From Cyathus striatus (taxonomy: Eukaryota; Basidiomycota; Agaricomycetes; Agaricales; Nidulariaceae): 64,000 nt of DNA. The position numbers and the translations under genes were made by a program. Under the pieces are notes generated by a model. It ran no database searches. It worked only from the letters and a program-made list of their open reading frames with translations, and was not told where the DNA came from. Numbering within the stretch: position 1 is the stretch's first letter; each line of letters opens with the position of its first letter. Location: NCBI GenBank assembly GCA_025738555.1, contig JAOVFP010000001.1, positions 1,674,001-1,738,000 on the forward strand. The letters are read 5' to 3'. Below are positions 1 to 13,092 of this stretch, in pieces.

Positions 1-2150
1 GACACTGGTGTCAGCCGCCCGTGACGTTTCGCGTTGATAACTCAACATCACGGCCCACAAGAGAACGAGCCGCTCATAGTACCTCTATTGGCCTAGTGCA
101 AGTTAGTCACTTGAACCATAATTACTGAGTACTAACCACTTTCCACTTCTCTCGTGATGAACAAAGTCCAAGGTCAGATAATATCTTTTTTCCTCATATT
201 AATAGTAATACTAATCCAACATGAAAAGCTGATAGCGACACAAAAGTCGCTTCCAACCTGTTACAATCAATCTCATCCTTTCTCTCTTCCCCTCATCCAG
301 TCCATCACCATACTTAGAGAGTTTTCCACTGACCCGTAGTGCATCTACGAAGGAGTCGTTACATCATGTGAGTCAACTTTGCCAAAGCATTATCCACACT
401 TTCTCACCTCGTAAGAGTGCATACATATGTTGCTTTGCCTTTTCGCCATTGTGTTTTGTCATGCCTGTTATCATACCTACGATTTCATCACTTTTTGTCG
501 TAATCCAGTTATGCTTTCAATGGGTTACGCAATGGACCACACATAATGCAAATCGCATCTCCAAGCACAACTCTGAAACACAACTCTTGAGTGAGCCTTT
601 GGGCTCTCTCGTCTTCTCTCCGCTACATGCAATGGAATGTTTTACGATTTGTAACGATTCATACACTCACAACTCAGCATTGAACTATGCTTCAAGCAAT
701 TCTGTTGATGTAGAGCAAGAGCTGACAATGTGTACCCTCAGAGATCAACATTCCCCACAGCTACCATCAACGGTGCCGTCGACTAGTGCTCAAAACACCT
801 CAACCCACAACTCTTCCACCATTTCCGGCTTTTTCCCATACAACTACTCTAACCTCAGTCAAGATGTTCACTCAATTGTGAAGGTTCCTTTCGCCTTGAA
901 CAATCATACTAATTGCCACCTCTATTCCCTGACGTAGGGTTCAACAAGATGCTAGAGAAGGTTCATTCAATTTACTTTCACATTCCTGCTGATTTTGATA
1001 AACTAACAGATTACATGCAGGAGCTCACTATGTGGTGGTCCATAAAAACAATACATACTTGCAACTCACAATTTTCACCAAGGTAGCTCGGGGTAGAGGT
1101 TGATGGCGTAAAAGATACGAAGGGGCAAGGTGCATATTGCTATAGCACATGGACTTTATACTGTTCTCTGGATCCTTCATACCTATTCCTTAAAGTGCTT
1201 GGATATCTTCCCATAAGGTCTTCACAACATCTCCTTACCCTTGATAGTATGCAATACCACCTCGTCATCCACCCCATATTCCAACTTCAACACACTCCTC
1301 CTTTTCCCAATGTTCAAATACATGATTGCCTCCATCACAAGGCTTCCACCTGGCCCTCAACCTCATACCTCTTGATCTTACTATACCTGATAGACATACT
1401 TACTACAAAGTATATCCATCACGAATCACAACCTCTCATATCCCTTCCTCATCTGACCCAAACCCGCCATCTGAAATTTCCTTTCCACCTCCTGCACATC
1501 CAATTCGGAGGATCAGGTTGGGATTGTGGGCAGGGTAGTTGTCAGTGGACACAACACGGCATATTTGCATATGGGTGAGTCAAATGCATACTGTTTCTGT
1601 CTCAAGTCATTACCTTCCTCTATACTACGCTACCTTCTACTCTCTTCTTCATGCATGTCAAATTATTCCTTCAAATTTCCCATTTGCTCTTTTACATTCT
1701 ATGCATAAGGAACCTCGCTTCCAATACTTCCACATCCTCAATTTCATATTTAAATCTTCCATTCCTGTTATACAATTTCGTTCGTTCAATTCTCCCTCTT
1801 GTTTTCTCTTTTAGCTATCATTGTTCCCTCCCTCTTCCCTTCCTCGCGATGTCGATCACATCTTTCCCATTATCATTGGTTAGCACTACTGTTGCCACCA
1901 CTTCTTCCTCCTTTTTCTTTTTCTTTATCATTTTCCCATTCCCAATGTGAACTAAACCATCGAGTACTTGAGGAATTGACAAGACTTAGTTTATGTCATA
2001 GATATATTCTCATTATCAAGAACACTGATCTGGCCTTCAGAGGAGTTTTATGATATAGGTTCTTTAAAGTTTGAGCATAAGTTTGAATTTATTCTCAAAA
2101 TTATGGTGTAAAGAAAGACATAAGCAACATACTAGGAGACTATTAATTAC
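1..2150. other. No recognised gene; CpG-containing unique sequence
   Basis: I recognise nothing here. The longest open frame runs 368-937 on the plus strand (189 codons, non-ATG start). It is rich in Ser, Thr, Asn and His, has no motif I know and could be chance. The overlapping small frames at 1195-2053 are pyrimidine-rich and low in complexity. The word GGTGTCAGC at positions 8-16 also ends the large foldback elements at 27.0 and 36.6 kb, but one short word is not enough to call an element end. Confidence 0.4.
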
Positions 2151-2329
2151 TAATAGCTGTGAATGAAGTACCACAGTCGATGGTACAGGCTGTAGTGGGT
2201 ATGGAAATTAGTTTCTTACACTGACCCTGCCACCATATTACAGTGGTTACAGTAACATTGAAAGTCTATACTAAATTGAGATGAGAATCCCCATAAATAC
2301 AGAGGTAGTGGGCTGTGCCGCTTGTTGGC

Positions 2330-2490
2330 CTTATTTATTTATAATTTATTATAGCATAATATGTATGATACATAGGCGACTGGTATGTGGACTATAGAAT
2401 AATGGCCACCGTCACGTCGATGAAGTCGATTGGTTTCTTTGCATTCCTTTCACAGCTACAAGCCTTAGCCAAGTGGCAACCATATTATCG
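2330..2490. repeat. Dispersed repeat R1, copy 1 (CpG-retaining)
   Basis: This stretch, including 'gatacataggcgactggtat', lines up with 23045-23160 and more loosely with 57340-57390. The 23-kb copy differs mostly where this one has CG, which there reads CA or TG. The full extent and type of the repeat are unknown to me. Confidence 0.55.
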
Positions 2491-2499
2491 ACCTTATGT

Positions 2500-5400
2500 C
2501 GACCACCTTGAGCTACAATGTTTAAAAGTTTCCTCGAGAGCAAGAAATCTCCTGGGAATAAGATAACCTGCGATCGTAAAGGTAGAATGTCCAGTATGAT
2601 AGCATTGTCAAAAGTACTTGAGGCAATGCTCCAGGTGTATGAACGTTCAAAATCGTACAGTAGAAAACGGCGAAGTCGAAAGGAAGGTGGGACTGCTTGA
2701 TACTTCATGACATGAAACAGCAGAGTCGTCAGCGACGGAGCCTGAAGGGTCGGAGCACATCGAATCCCACCTGTTGCACTATGCTTTCCCCTGTGGCTAC
2801 AGCGGGCGTACCAGGCTTCCTCCCTCTGCATCCAGGAATGCTTGAGCAAGGGCAAAGTTACGACAGCATGTATGGGATGTACGCAGTGAAACCAGACATT
2901 AAGTTAAACAATATAATTTGCAAATATCAGGATAAGCCAAAAACGATGTTTAAAGTCCTGCTACAAAGAGGATCGAAGCATCAGATCTCCAACACCTTAC
3001 TACTGTACGGCCCCAGAGATAGGGTATGAGGTTGTATGATATGGTAAAACCAGGCTGCAATAATGATGTACGCTGTTGCGGGCCAAAGTGGGCGCATGTG
3101 GCAAACTCGAACTGGGACACAGGAAGTACGCCATACAATGTTAGGCTGGGAAATGGAACTGTTACGATGAGTGTTAGAGATAAGCTGCGTGTGAAGGTGC
3201 TTGAGTACGAGATGCCACAAGCAATTGAACAGGACACACCATAATCGCATGCTTCTCGATCTCCTACATGATAAAATCTCAAAGTCTAAGTTGCGGATGC
3301 CTAGACCATTAGCCCGTGTTGGTGTTTGTTGAGAAGGCATAGGATAAAGACAAGGATTGGTGACAGAACGACGATAGCGAGAGGTGCATAAAGGACTCCA
3401 GGAAGAAGGTGCTAAGCCAGATCGACAAATGACCAAAACAGCAATTGAACTAGTCCTTATACGTCAGCTGGGGTTTCTAGTTACCAGTACTAATACAAAC
3501 TGATATTCCCATGTAGATTACAGTAGGATACTCTGGTGCCACTAAGATGCCAAATACTGAAAGGAGAGGTAGCTTAGGCTTGATGAAACGTTGAGAGCTA
3601 TATCAAAATGGAAAGTTGATCATCCAAGACGCAGGGATAACCATACAATCCCCCAGGCAGCATCGCCGTGCAGTACCGCCATCTACTGACGCGGAGGGTC
3701 GAGGTAGATTCTGTTGCGCAAAGATGATAATTGCCTGCCCCTTCCATCCAGGCTCCTTGCTATCAGCCTGTGCCCTCTACTCCATTTAGCCATCTTTATC
3801 GTGATGCACTGTCACCCAGCGCTCCTAGCTTCTCAGCCTTCACCTAAGCCCTGGCTGTCACAGTTGGAAATGCAGGCAAGCGAGAAGGTTGCAAGATGTC
3901 GGATGTGCCACATCATCAGGTAGAGTCTTCGTAGAAGAAATGGGTAGGGGTGTGAGATACAGAGGACGTACACTCAAGGTGAAATGAACAGGATGATCTT
4001 CAGGTAGCATGGAATGGGGAAACTGGTAATGTACAAAGTAAAAGCGTGAACGGCGAGGAAGAGAAACTGACTAGTGATGCATGAAGCCTGGACATTCGGA
4101 TGCCCGCATATGTGATTCTATGTGCTCTGCGCCAGAAGATAGGCGGAAACTGTTGGTCATCCCTGTGAGAGAAGATGAGAAAGTGAAGAGAGGGGTTGAA
4201 GGGCACATACCACTTCTACCCCAACCAGTCAATATCCTCCTTCCTTCCCATAGGCAACAAAGGAAACGCCATGGTAGATATCTCGTACTAGTACACTGCA
4301 CCTTGCCAGACATTGTACGATGAGGCTGACGTAGACATCAAGGGTTGCGGGCCAAGCGGATGTATGAGCTGCTAATTCGAACCGTCGAGCCATATAGGAC
4401 GCCAGTGCAAGATCAAAAGCAAGCAATCTGCACTTTGCTAGTGGTAGAGTTGGTATTGCAGTACCACCCACTGCCGCAGATGTCGATGTCGATTCCACTG
4501 AGCATGAACAACCACAACCCACTTCCCCTGCCTTGATATCGGTATGGACCCTCTACACTCGCACCGTTCCGACAGCCCAGTACCCAGTGCCCAGCATCCG
4601 CTTCATCAATACCAAAAGTGCCACGTCATCAGCACAAATCCCCATCGAAGGGCGAGTGGGAGTGTACGACACGGAGGACGTAGGCTCACGGTGGGTAATG
4701 GATGTAGTAATCGTATAGACGGGCATGGGGCGCGGTGACATAGGAAATCGCTGAGGTACTGAAGTCGATGTACGAGTGGTGATGGAGAGGTGTCAACAAA
4801 CGATCGCCAGAAAAGATCAGCTTGAAGGTTCGGATGGTTGTAGATACACTCTCTGCACGAGAAGAACGGCTGCAGTCCCTGTGAGAGAAATGAGACGAAG
4901 GCGAGGAAAAGGTGTTATATGGCACATACGGTTCGCATAGAATAGGTGTCTCCAAAGCGTGTCAACAGCTTCCTTCCCACTCCTGCTGCTCCCTTTCCAC
5001 AGCGTAACCCCTTTTGTCTTCTGGCTTTACGCCGGCAGTCGATATTTCATGGTCTTATAAATCGGAAGATCCATCGATGCCTTGAGCTCGGTGAGGTTGT
5101 AGTCTGAAGGTGACAGTGTGGTCGAAGAGGCACGTCCATGTGTGAGGTGCTCAGCACTCAGCGTGTGGTTTTCATCCACAGGTTACGATACTCAAAGAAG
5201 AGAAGAAAAGAAGAGCGTAGGCCAAGCGTGGATAGCTAACCGAATATCGGTAGTACAACTCGGGGAGGGGGGGAGGTGGGGAGGATTGCATCTGAACCTA
5301 TAGGAGCGAGTCGGATCAACGCTATCGTATGCGACCACCCCAGCAAGGTGCATGATGCACGATGCATTGATGCACGAGCGATTGGCTTGAGTATATCTGA

Positions 5401-5671
5401 GCGAAAAGAACATTAGTAGAAGCCGCGACTGCAGATAACGAACTTTACGAACCTCCTAGTCTCAAGTCCATTGCTCCCTCCATTCACAAAAGCTACCTGG
5501 CTGTTGTTCAATAGTGAAAGCTGTCTTTGGAATGCAAGTCGGAGGCAGATAAAAGTTCGGTTCAGAACCAGAAGCATCAAGGGTGATGTTCTTGTCTAGT
5601 GAGGCTGTAAACTGTTGAATGTACAGAAGCAGGGTAGACATTGTTTGTCGCGTCCGGCATGGTCTGCCGGT
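2500..5671. other. No recognised gene
   Basis: Both strands carry overlapping open frames of up to about 150 codons (for example 2981-3436 minus and 4229-4522 minus). None shows a recognisable motif, and they shadow each other in opposite frames. CpG is well represented, unlike the 13-41 kb region. It may be old single-copy or degraded repeat sequence. Confidence 0.35.
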
Positions 5672-5677
5672 GGTCCG

Positions 5678-7313
5678 TATGACGCTCCGTTTGATCAAAA
5701 AATAACCGTGCCGTAGTTCGGCTGCCGTAGCAAAGGGGGTGCCGTAGCATTGGACAATTCATGTTTTTTTCAGCTAATTCTTATGTTTTCGATACGTATA
5801 TACATTATATGATATTATAAAGCTATTATAACGAAAATATATGCCTGAAAAGTCTCTTTTCCGGTCGTTTCGCATGTAAAAGTTTTTTTCCCACGCTTGC
5901 TGACCATGCGGAGACTCTTCAATAATACTTACTAGACAGTAAAATAAATGGATACATATTATCAAAGTGAGTTAATGTACTTCTATGGTGTACATAGGGA
6001 CTTGTAGAAGTCAAGTTTTCAACAAGTTCCGCTATCAATAAGTCAGTCAATCCAGAGAAGTGATAGAATGACAGTATATTGTTAGGCTCTTCATTAGCAT
6101 TAGTATTAGTGGTATAAAAAATTGACTTTATAACTACTAAAAATAGCGCATAACTTGCTTATATGATATTCATAATGTATATATTTATAGTACGGGCCTA
6201 GCAAATATTTTTGACGTCTCCACGCATTGAGAAAGTGCGGGAAAAAACCTTTGTTACGAAACAACATGAAAAGCGGAGACTTTGAGGACAATTTGAAGGC
6301 TCAAATATCATTATAGGTGTTCCTAAATTTTATCATAACAATAAAATAGCCTCCGAAAGTTATGTTACTTCACGATATATTATGTTCAACAGTATTTCCC
6401 ACGCCTTTCCCACGCTTGGTTGAAGTGACCTACAGCAATCTTACAGCGCTGTCGGTCCACCTTTGGATATTCATTAGACATACTCCCTCGTACTCTTCGC
6501 ATATATAATTTATTTATGTCCAAAGACCTGGATGGCAACCCAGCGTTCACATGTACATTGGGTTGTTGCGATGTGGGGCTTTTCAATTATGTGGGAAATA
6601 CTGTTGAACGAAAAATATCGTGAAGTGCATAACCTTCAGGTCAATTTAATTGTTATAATGAGATTTAAAGACACTTATAATGACATTTGAGCCCGCAAAT
6701 TGCTCTCGGGGCTTCTGTTTTTCGTGTTGTTTCGCATGCGAAGGTTATTTTCCCACGCTTTCTCGCGGAGACTTCAACAACATTTGCTAGGCCGGTACTA
6801 TAAATATATACATCATGAATATCATAAAAAGCTATTTATGCACTATCTTTTCGTAGTTATAAATTTAGATTTCTTACACCACTAATACCAATACTAATGA
6901 AGAGCTTAACAATATACTGTCATTCTATCACTTCTCTGGATTGATTGACTTAATGACGGTGGAATGTGTTGAAAATTTCACTTGTATAAACCCCTATGTA
7001 CACCATAGAGTACATTAACTCACTTTGATAATATGTATCCATTTATTTTACTGTCTAGTAAGTATTATTGAAGAGTCTCCGCATGGTCAGCAAGCGTGGG
7101 AAAAAAAACTTTTACATGCGAAACGACCGGAAAAGAGACTTTTCAGGCATATATTTTCGTTATAATAGCTTTATAATATCATATAATGTATATACGTATC
7201 GAAAACATAAGAATTAGCTGAAAAAAACATGAATTGTCCAATGCTACGGCACCCACTTTGCTACGGCAGCCGAACTACGGCACGGTTATTTATTGATCAA
7301 ACGGAGCGTCATA
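5678..7313. mobile_element. Palindromic (foldback) DNA element, copy 1
   Basis: The element starts TATGACGCTCCGTTTGATCA and ends with the reverse complement. The arms stay matched from the ends to about 6404 and 6590, so each is about 700 bp around a spacer of roughly 190 bp. A 6-bp direct repeat GGTCCG flanks it (5672-5677, 7314-7319). No open frame looks like a transposase, so it would need one from elsewhere. The word TTTCCCACGCTT recurs inside both arms. The TIR and inner sequence are shared with the next element. Confidence 0.85.
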
Positions 7314-7337
7314 GGTCCGAGGCAAGTGCGATGCGAG

Positions 7338-10230
7338 TCAGTATGACGCTCCGTTTGATCAAAAAATAACCGTGCCGTAGTTCGGCTGCCGTAGCAAAGG
7401 GGGTGCCGTAACATTGGACATTTCATGTTTTTTTCAGCCAATTCTTATGTTTTTGATATTAATATACATCCTTTGATATGTTTACACTATTATGACGAAA
7501 ATATGCGCCTGAAAAGTCTCTTTTTCTCGTTGTTTCACATGTAAAGTTTATTTTCCCACGCTTACGGACCATGCGCAGACACTTCAATAATACTTGCTAG
7601 GCAGTAAAATAAATCCATGGGTGTTATGAAAGTGTGTCAAGGTAATTCTATGGTGTATATAAAGACTTATTCGAGTCAAATTTTCAAAACATTCCGCCTT
7701 CATTAGGTCAATCGACCAGAGAAGTGACTACAATGACAGTATATTGTTGGGCTAGTCATTAGCATTAATAGCATAAAACATCTGATTTTATAATCACTAA
7801 AAAATAGCTCATAACTCGCTTTTTATGATATTCATGAGGTATATGTTATATATATACAGGCGTAACAATTATTGTTGAAGTCCCTGCGCATCGAGAAAGT
7901 GTGGGAAAACAACCTTCGAAGCTCATAGGCGAAACAACACGAAAAATGGAGACTTTGAGGGTTATTTGAAAGATCAATAGCGTTATAAATGTCTCTGGGT
8001 TTTAATATAACTTAACAATAGAATAGTCTTAAATAGACCCATAAGCTACGTCGTTTCACGGAATGTCTTGTTCAACAGCATTTCACACGCTTAACTGAGA
8101 TGCCTTACATCGCTGCCTTATCAACTGTTCAGCTGCCCAAGCTTCAAGGGCGATGTAAGGCTTTTCAAATAAGTGTGGGAAATACCGTCGAACAAAACAT
8201 ATTGTGAAATAACATAGCTTTTGGGTTAATTTAAGACTATTTTATTGTTATTATAAATTTTTGCAAATTTATAGTGATATTTAACCCTTTGAATTGCCCT
8301 TCAAGTCTCCGTTTTTCATGTTGTTTCGCATATGAAGGCTGTTTTCCCACGCTTTCTCAATGCGCGGAGACTTCAACAGTATTTGGTAGGCCTGTATCAT
8401 AAGTAACATATACATCATGAATATCATAAAAAGCAAGTTGTGCACTTTCTTATATCACCAATATTAATGCTAATAAAGAGCCTAGTACTGTTAATCTATC
8501 ACTTCTCTAGGTTGATTGACTTAATGATGTGGAATGTATTGAATTTTTGACTTGTATAAGTCGCTATCTACACCATAAAAGCATATTAAATCACTTTTAG
8601 AATATCTATGGATTTATTTTACTGCCTAGCAAGTATTATTGAAGTGTCTGCGCATGGTCCGTAAGCGTGGGAAAATAAACTTTACATGTGAAACAACGAG
8701 AAAAAGAGACTTTTCAGGCGCATATTTTCGTCATAATAGTGTAAACATATCAAAGAATGTATATTAATATCAAAAACATAAGAATTGGCTGAAAAAAACA
8801 TGAAATGTCCAATGCTACGGCACCCACTTTGCTACGGCAGCCGAACTACGGCACGGTTATTTTTTGATCAAACGGAGCGTCATACGAGTCAGGGCTGCAC
8901 ACCGTCCGTATACGGTAGACGGCCGTATAAATACGGTCATTGTACGGCTACGGTCGACCCGTACCCGTACCGTAAGTTGGTTCAGCGAAGGACTTGACGG
9001 TACGGACGCCGTAATTTACGGCCGTGTATAACCGTATACCGTATACGATAGGAAATAAGTATTAAAAAAATTTATTTTCTGCTTGAGAGCAGACATAGAA
9101 TTCGTATTGATGTATTTACAATTAAAGTAAAGTATTGTTAAAATTTATCAGCCTTAAAAACACATTTTAACATTGTCTTGTGAGATAAAAGGCGAAATGT
9201 TTGCAGTTCAAGGGTGTCTTTCACTGGGCCAATAGGGACGGTAGCGCTGTAGCTATTGGGTCGTGAAGTGCCTTCGCTTCACGGGCGATCGACATTTGGA
9301 GGATTTGAGACTGTGAGCTCGCTCAATTTAGCCCCTCTGATGAGGCCTCTAATGCTCACAAATCCTGTTCAATCCCATTCTCAATTCATACACAGTGGCT
9401 AGACCTACTTTTCTGTGAAGCTAACCGTGCGGATTGCACAAGGAACATAGAGAGGAGTGTGACGATCCGCATCCCTCCTTTCTCCTGCACCAGGTATAAC
9501 TTCTTCGACGCTCTGTTTTTTGATCACTGATATCCTTCCTCTCTCCTACAACAGAGTTCTATCACTATCACTTGTCACCCCGCATTTACCCACCCACCCT
9601 TTCCCAGTACTTGCCTCTACGTCCATTTTACTTACTCGTTTTTACTTGTACTTATTTGCCAGTAGCTTTTCTCCCATGACTACGGGTTTTTCCCACTGGG
9701 TTTTCCTGCATGAGGGTTTTGACGCACCCGGTTGGGTAGACTATTACGGTGTCTCTTTGTTTCGTTTATCACGTACCTCGAGTTTCTTTTCTTCACTTCA
9801 GTCTGTTCTTTGTTACTATTCTCTTTTCTCATGTATATCGTACATGATGCATGATGCTCGGCATTTAATTCTAGTTTCATCGATGCCGGGGCACCCACCT
9901 CTGAGGTCGACACTTCCCATCACGCTACTCCTACCTCAATCCTTCCTGCGAGAGTCCCCGATTGGCATCGGTTGGTGAGGAAGTTCGGGGGACAAGACAC
10001 AACTTGGATGCAATTTCAGAACTTTGGAATGTTAAAAAAATCACGTGATGTATGTTCTCACGTACGGTCCGTACAATATCCGTTACGGCCGTAGATTAAC
10101 GGCCGTAAATACCTCAAACCGTACCGTATACCGTCCGTATTTCCTCAAATAAAAAGTGTATACGGTACGGTACGGTTAGTGCCGTAAGCCGTACCGTATA
10201 CCGTTTAAACGGTTACGGTGTGCAGCCCTA
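7338..10230. mobile_element. Non-autonomous hAT element, interrupted at its left end
   Basis: The left end (TCAGGGCTGCACACCGT, read across the second foldback's target duplication) and the right end (ACGGTGTGCAGCCCTA) are inverted repeats of hAT type. The flanks GATGCGAG (7330-7337) and GATGCGAC (10231-10238) match in 7 of 8 positions, as expected for an old 8-bp duplication. Subterminal zones at 8905-9060 and 10060-10220 are packed with CCGTA/TACGG words in both orientations. The inner frame 9520-9978 (152 codons) has no transposase motif. Removing the foldback gives an element of about 1.35 kb. Confidence 0.75.
7342..8884. mobile_element. Palindromic (foldback) DNA element, copy 2
   Basis: It has the same 20-bp ends and overall fold as the element at 5678-7313, with arms of about 700 bp and a centre near 8110. 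It is flanked by an exact 8-bp direct repeat CGAGTCAG (7334-7341 and 8885-8892). The 8-bp duplication fits hAT-like or similar cut-and-paste transposition, although the TATGACG end is not a typical hAT end. The insertion point lies at the left end of the hAT element described next. No coding capacity. Confidence 0.87.
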
Positions 10231-10357
10231 GATGCGACGTCGTGTATGGTGGAGGAGATTGAAGGAGAGATGGTTCGAACCATATTCAAACCGTGTGAAA
10301 TGCATGGTAATGTGACTTTGATTACAAATGCAGCTTTATCCAAGCTTTTTCTTAGGG

Positions 10358-10444
10358 CCGGTCTGCCTTAGCCTATCCTGGGAGCGAGATCACGCTTTTT
10401 GGCACATGAGGGCGCATGGCCTATCTCGTCGATAGGCAGACCGG
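10358..10444. other. 87-nt nested hairpin
   Basis: Eleven-base arms CCGGTCTGCCT and AGGCAGACCGG close an 87-nt segment. Inside it, CGAGAT and ATCTCG pair again. I tested a tRNA reading on both strands and found no good B box. It could be a structured RNA, a small MITE or chance. Confidence 0.35.
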
Positions 10445-11379
10445 TAAAACTCGTTAAGGTTTTGGTGTAGCATTCCTTACGGTTTGCCTTCCGCAAATGT
10501 TCCTCCCTCCCTCGTGTACAATATACCCTATTGTTTTTCAACATATATACATTTATTAGCTCCTGTATATATTTCAGAGAGATTGTTAGGTGTAACAGTG
10601 AAGAAAGAAGCAGTGTATGAGTTCTGAATTGAGACCTGTACAATGCTGCTATAGTGGGTTATTACATTACTGTACCATTACAACCAAATGTTCATGATTT
10701 TTTAGTGTGACACTGAAGTTTAGTTCATTGTTCAGTTCATATCTAGATTTGGTGCATGACATTAGCCAAATTTGTTCAAACATATAAGGGCATGCTGAAG
10801 TACTGGGACAATGGGGCAATGCATTATAAGTAGCCCAAGAAGAAGAACAATGATGTATTGTCTCATAATAACTTATTTAGAAAGTCTTTGTTACATACTG
10901 TACCACTCAGAGGGATGATAGGGGAGGCACTGGGTTTAGTGCGGAGAGAGCTACTGGTAGTATTACATAAGCTTAAGGTCGGAAGCAGAGAACTCGGAAA
11001 GTGCAGAGGTGAACCTTGGCTTCAGCTTGTATGCTGCACCCCTTGTGATTCTCAGTGGTTCGTATTTCAAGTGTGAGGGAGGAGTGTGAAACACAGAAAG
11101 GTCGAAACAGAGGAAGGTTGGAATAGGGACCCAGAACTAAGGACGAAACCTTAGAGACAAGAGGACAGAGTATAGTGGTATACTCATAATCATAGTTGAT
11201 ACGAAAACTAAAGTTACTTTACAGAAATGAAGTCTTAAATACTAAGTAACTAGTGGAGTAGTTTACTTTGAGTGAAGTATAAAGGTATAACTAGGGATAT
11301 GTAAACATGGAGTCAGCCACCATAGAGGAGTAGTGGTTGAAGAATGGAAGGAAAGGCTGTATGCGATATAGTGAAACAG

Positions 11380-11754
11380 TGTTAGGATTTCGTCACTTAT
11401 CTAATCTTTTATCTAATCACCATCTTATCTATGTCATGTGATTAGTCACATGACCTACAATGCGGACACCATGCATATCAACATATGTTACTCATCATAA
11501 CTGTGGGCACAGTTGCACAGTTCGGCCATATGTAATACATGAGTTCTTAATGTAGAAGCACAGTAAACATGCATTGTAGTGTAGGATACTTACATGTGAT
11601 TCCCTCATGGACTCTTTCTATAAATACGGTCTTTCTTAGTTAGTATTCGCTATTCTTGTGCTAGTTTATTCCAGATTAGCAATAAGACTCACTTTTATCT
11701 CTTATTCGAGTGTTTAAGTTCGGCTTCGAGTATTTTGCTCGTCTGTCGCTAACA
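11380..11754 (+). mobile_element. Solo LTR (375 bp)
   Basis: The sequence starts TGTTAGGATT and ends GTCGCTAACA, so it has inverted TGTTAG/CTAACA ends. It is flanked by the exact 5-bp repeat AACAG (11375-11379 and 11755-11759). A TATAAATA box lies at about 11619. No internal retrotransposon sequence adjoins it, so it is probably the product of LTR-LTR recombination. CpGs are retained, suggesting a fairly recent insertion. The orientation is inferred from the TATA box. Confidence 0.8.
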
Positions 11755-11759
11755 AACAG

Positions 11760-13092
11760 ATAGGAGTAGTAATAGAGGAGTAATACAAAATAATGACATA
11801 GTGGATGAGCACGAGTGAGTAATTGATAAATCATGACAACATATCTCACGATTGGTCAGAAATGTGGCCAACACGGAAGTGTGGAAAGTGCAGGAATGTC
11901 GGGATAGTGCGGAATAGCAGATTCCAGACACAGATGTAACAGTCTTGATGGTGGTCTAAGCAATGGAATTAACATTTAAATACTATAGCATTTAATAAAG
12001 TAGCTCCCAAGAATTCACATTTGCAATATCTAAGGTGAGATACATTACTAATGCATATTTCACAATATTACTTATTTTCTAAGTTGGTTATACACAGATT
12101 CATCATGGAATCTCTGGGTACACAATTGAAGAATAATACACTGGTGCCAAATGATCTATTTGCATTGGATTCTGGATTTCAGCAAGCAATGCCAAACTGA
12201 GAATGGATGCAGAGAGTGCTACTATCAAGGTGGCAGAAGACATGCCAACAGATGCAACTCTGACTTTGAGGCATGGTGAGATAAAAAAATAAAAAAATAC
12301 AATGTATTTGTCTAAATCATGGGAAGAGCATTAGAGTGCTTATTTCACATAATTTATATGTATTATCACCTTGAACTGTTTGAGAAATTTTTGAAAAATA
12401 GGCCTATTTTATTTCAGCTGAACCTTTGTTCAAACTATCTTGTGATGTGTCACAAATCAAAAAATTGTTCAGTTCACACAGGTACCATTATGTGTCACTG
12501 AACAATCAGTCATAATAGTACAGTATTGCCCCACATATTTCTTGGTAATTTCATGATATTTCAACTTTTAACTTTGCATAGAACTATATTATGAGCACCT
12601 ATATAGTTCTGATGTCCCAGCAAGGTACCACAGCAGGGGACCAAGGTAGGACAGTCATGAGAAATGATATGCTAAAATGCAAACAAGTTTTACTGGACTG
12701 TCTATCAACAAGATACCCCATGCCAGTCATGTGACACCAGTGTGAGATTGGCAACAGGTGGGATCAAGAGGTGTCAGATCCACCGATCTTGGAGCATGAA
12801 CTTTTGGCATCAACCCTGACTTGACATGATTTTGGGAAACACTGAGCTTCAGCTTTTCAATGGCATTGAGATGAGATCAATGGTCAGCAGTCGGCATTAC
12901 CTTCCAAACCTTCATAGTCCACTTACTACTGAATGGCGGTTGAAGTCAAATAGAAGTATGTATAAGTATCCTTTCACTTGGTTTTACTTGCTTTGCCTAG
13001 ACAGCTAGTTAGTTATGCAATGTAGTGCTATACAAATTGTCTCTTAATACTATATTAACATTGTTAAGTAATGAAAGGATCATCTATTAAGT
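11760..13092. other. No recognised gene
   Basis: AT-rich, CpG-poor sequence with only short open frames (60 codons or fewer). I see no motif, repeat end or RNA gene here. Confidence 0.4.

Noticed and set aside
9520..9978. 152-codon frame inside the hAT element as a transposase
   Set aside because: No hAT motif (BED finger, catalytic Asp context or C-terminal dimer motif); Ser/Leu/Phe-rich composition looks like chance.
10271..10290. GGTTCGAACC as a tRNA B box
   Set aside because: It is a simple palindrome; no A box, acceptor stem or cloverleaf can be built around it.
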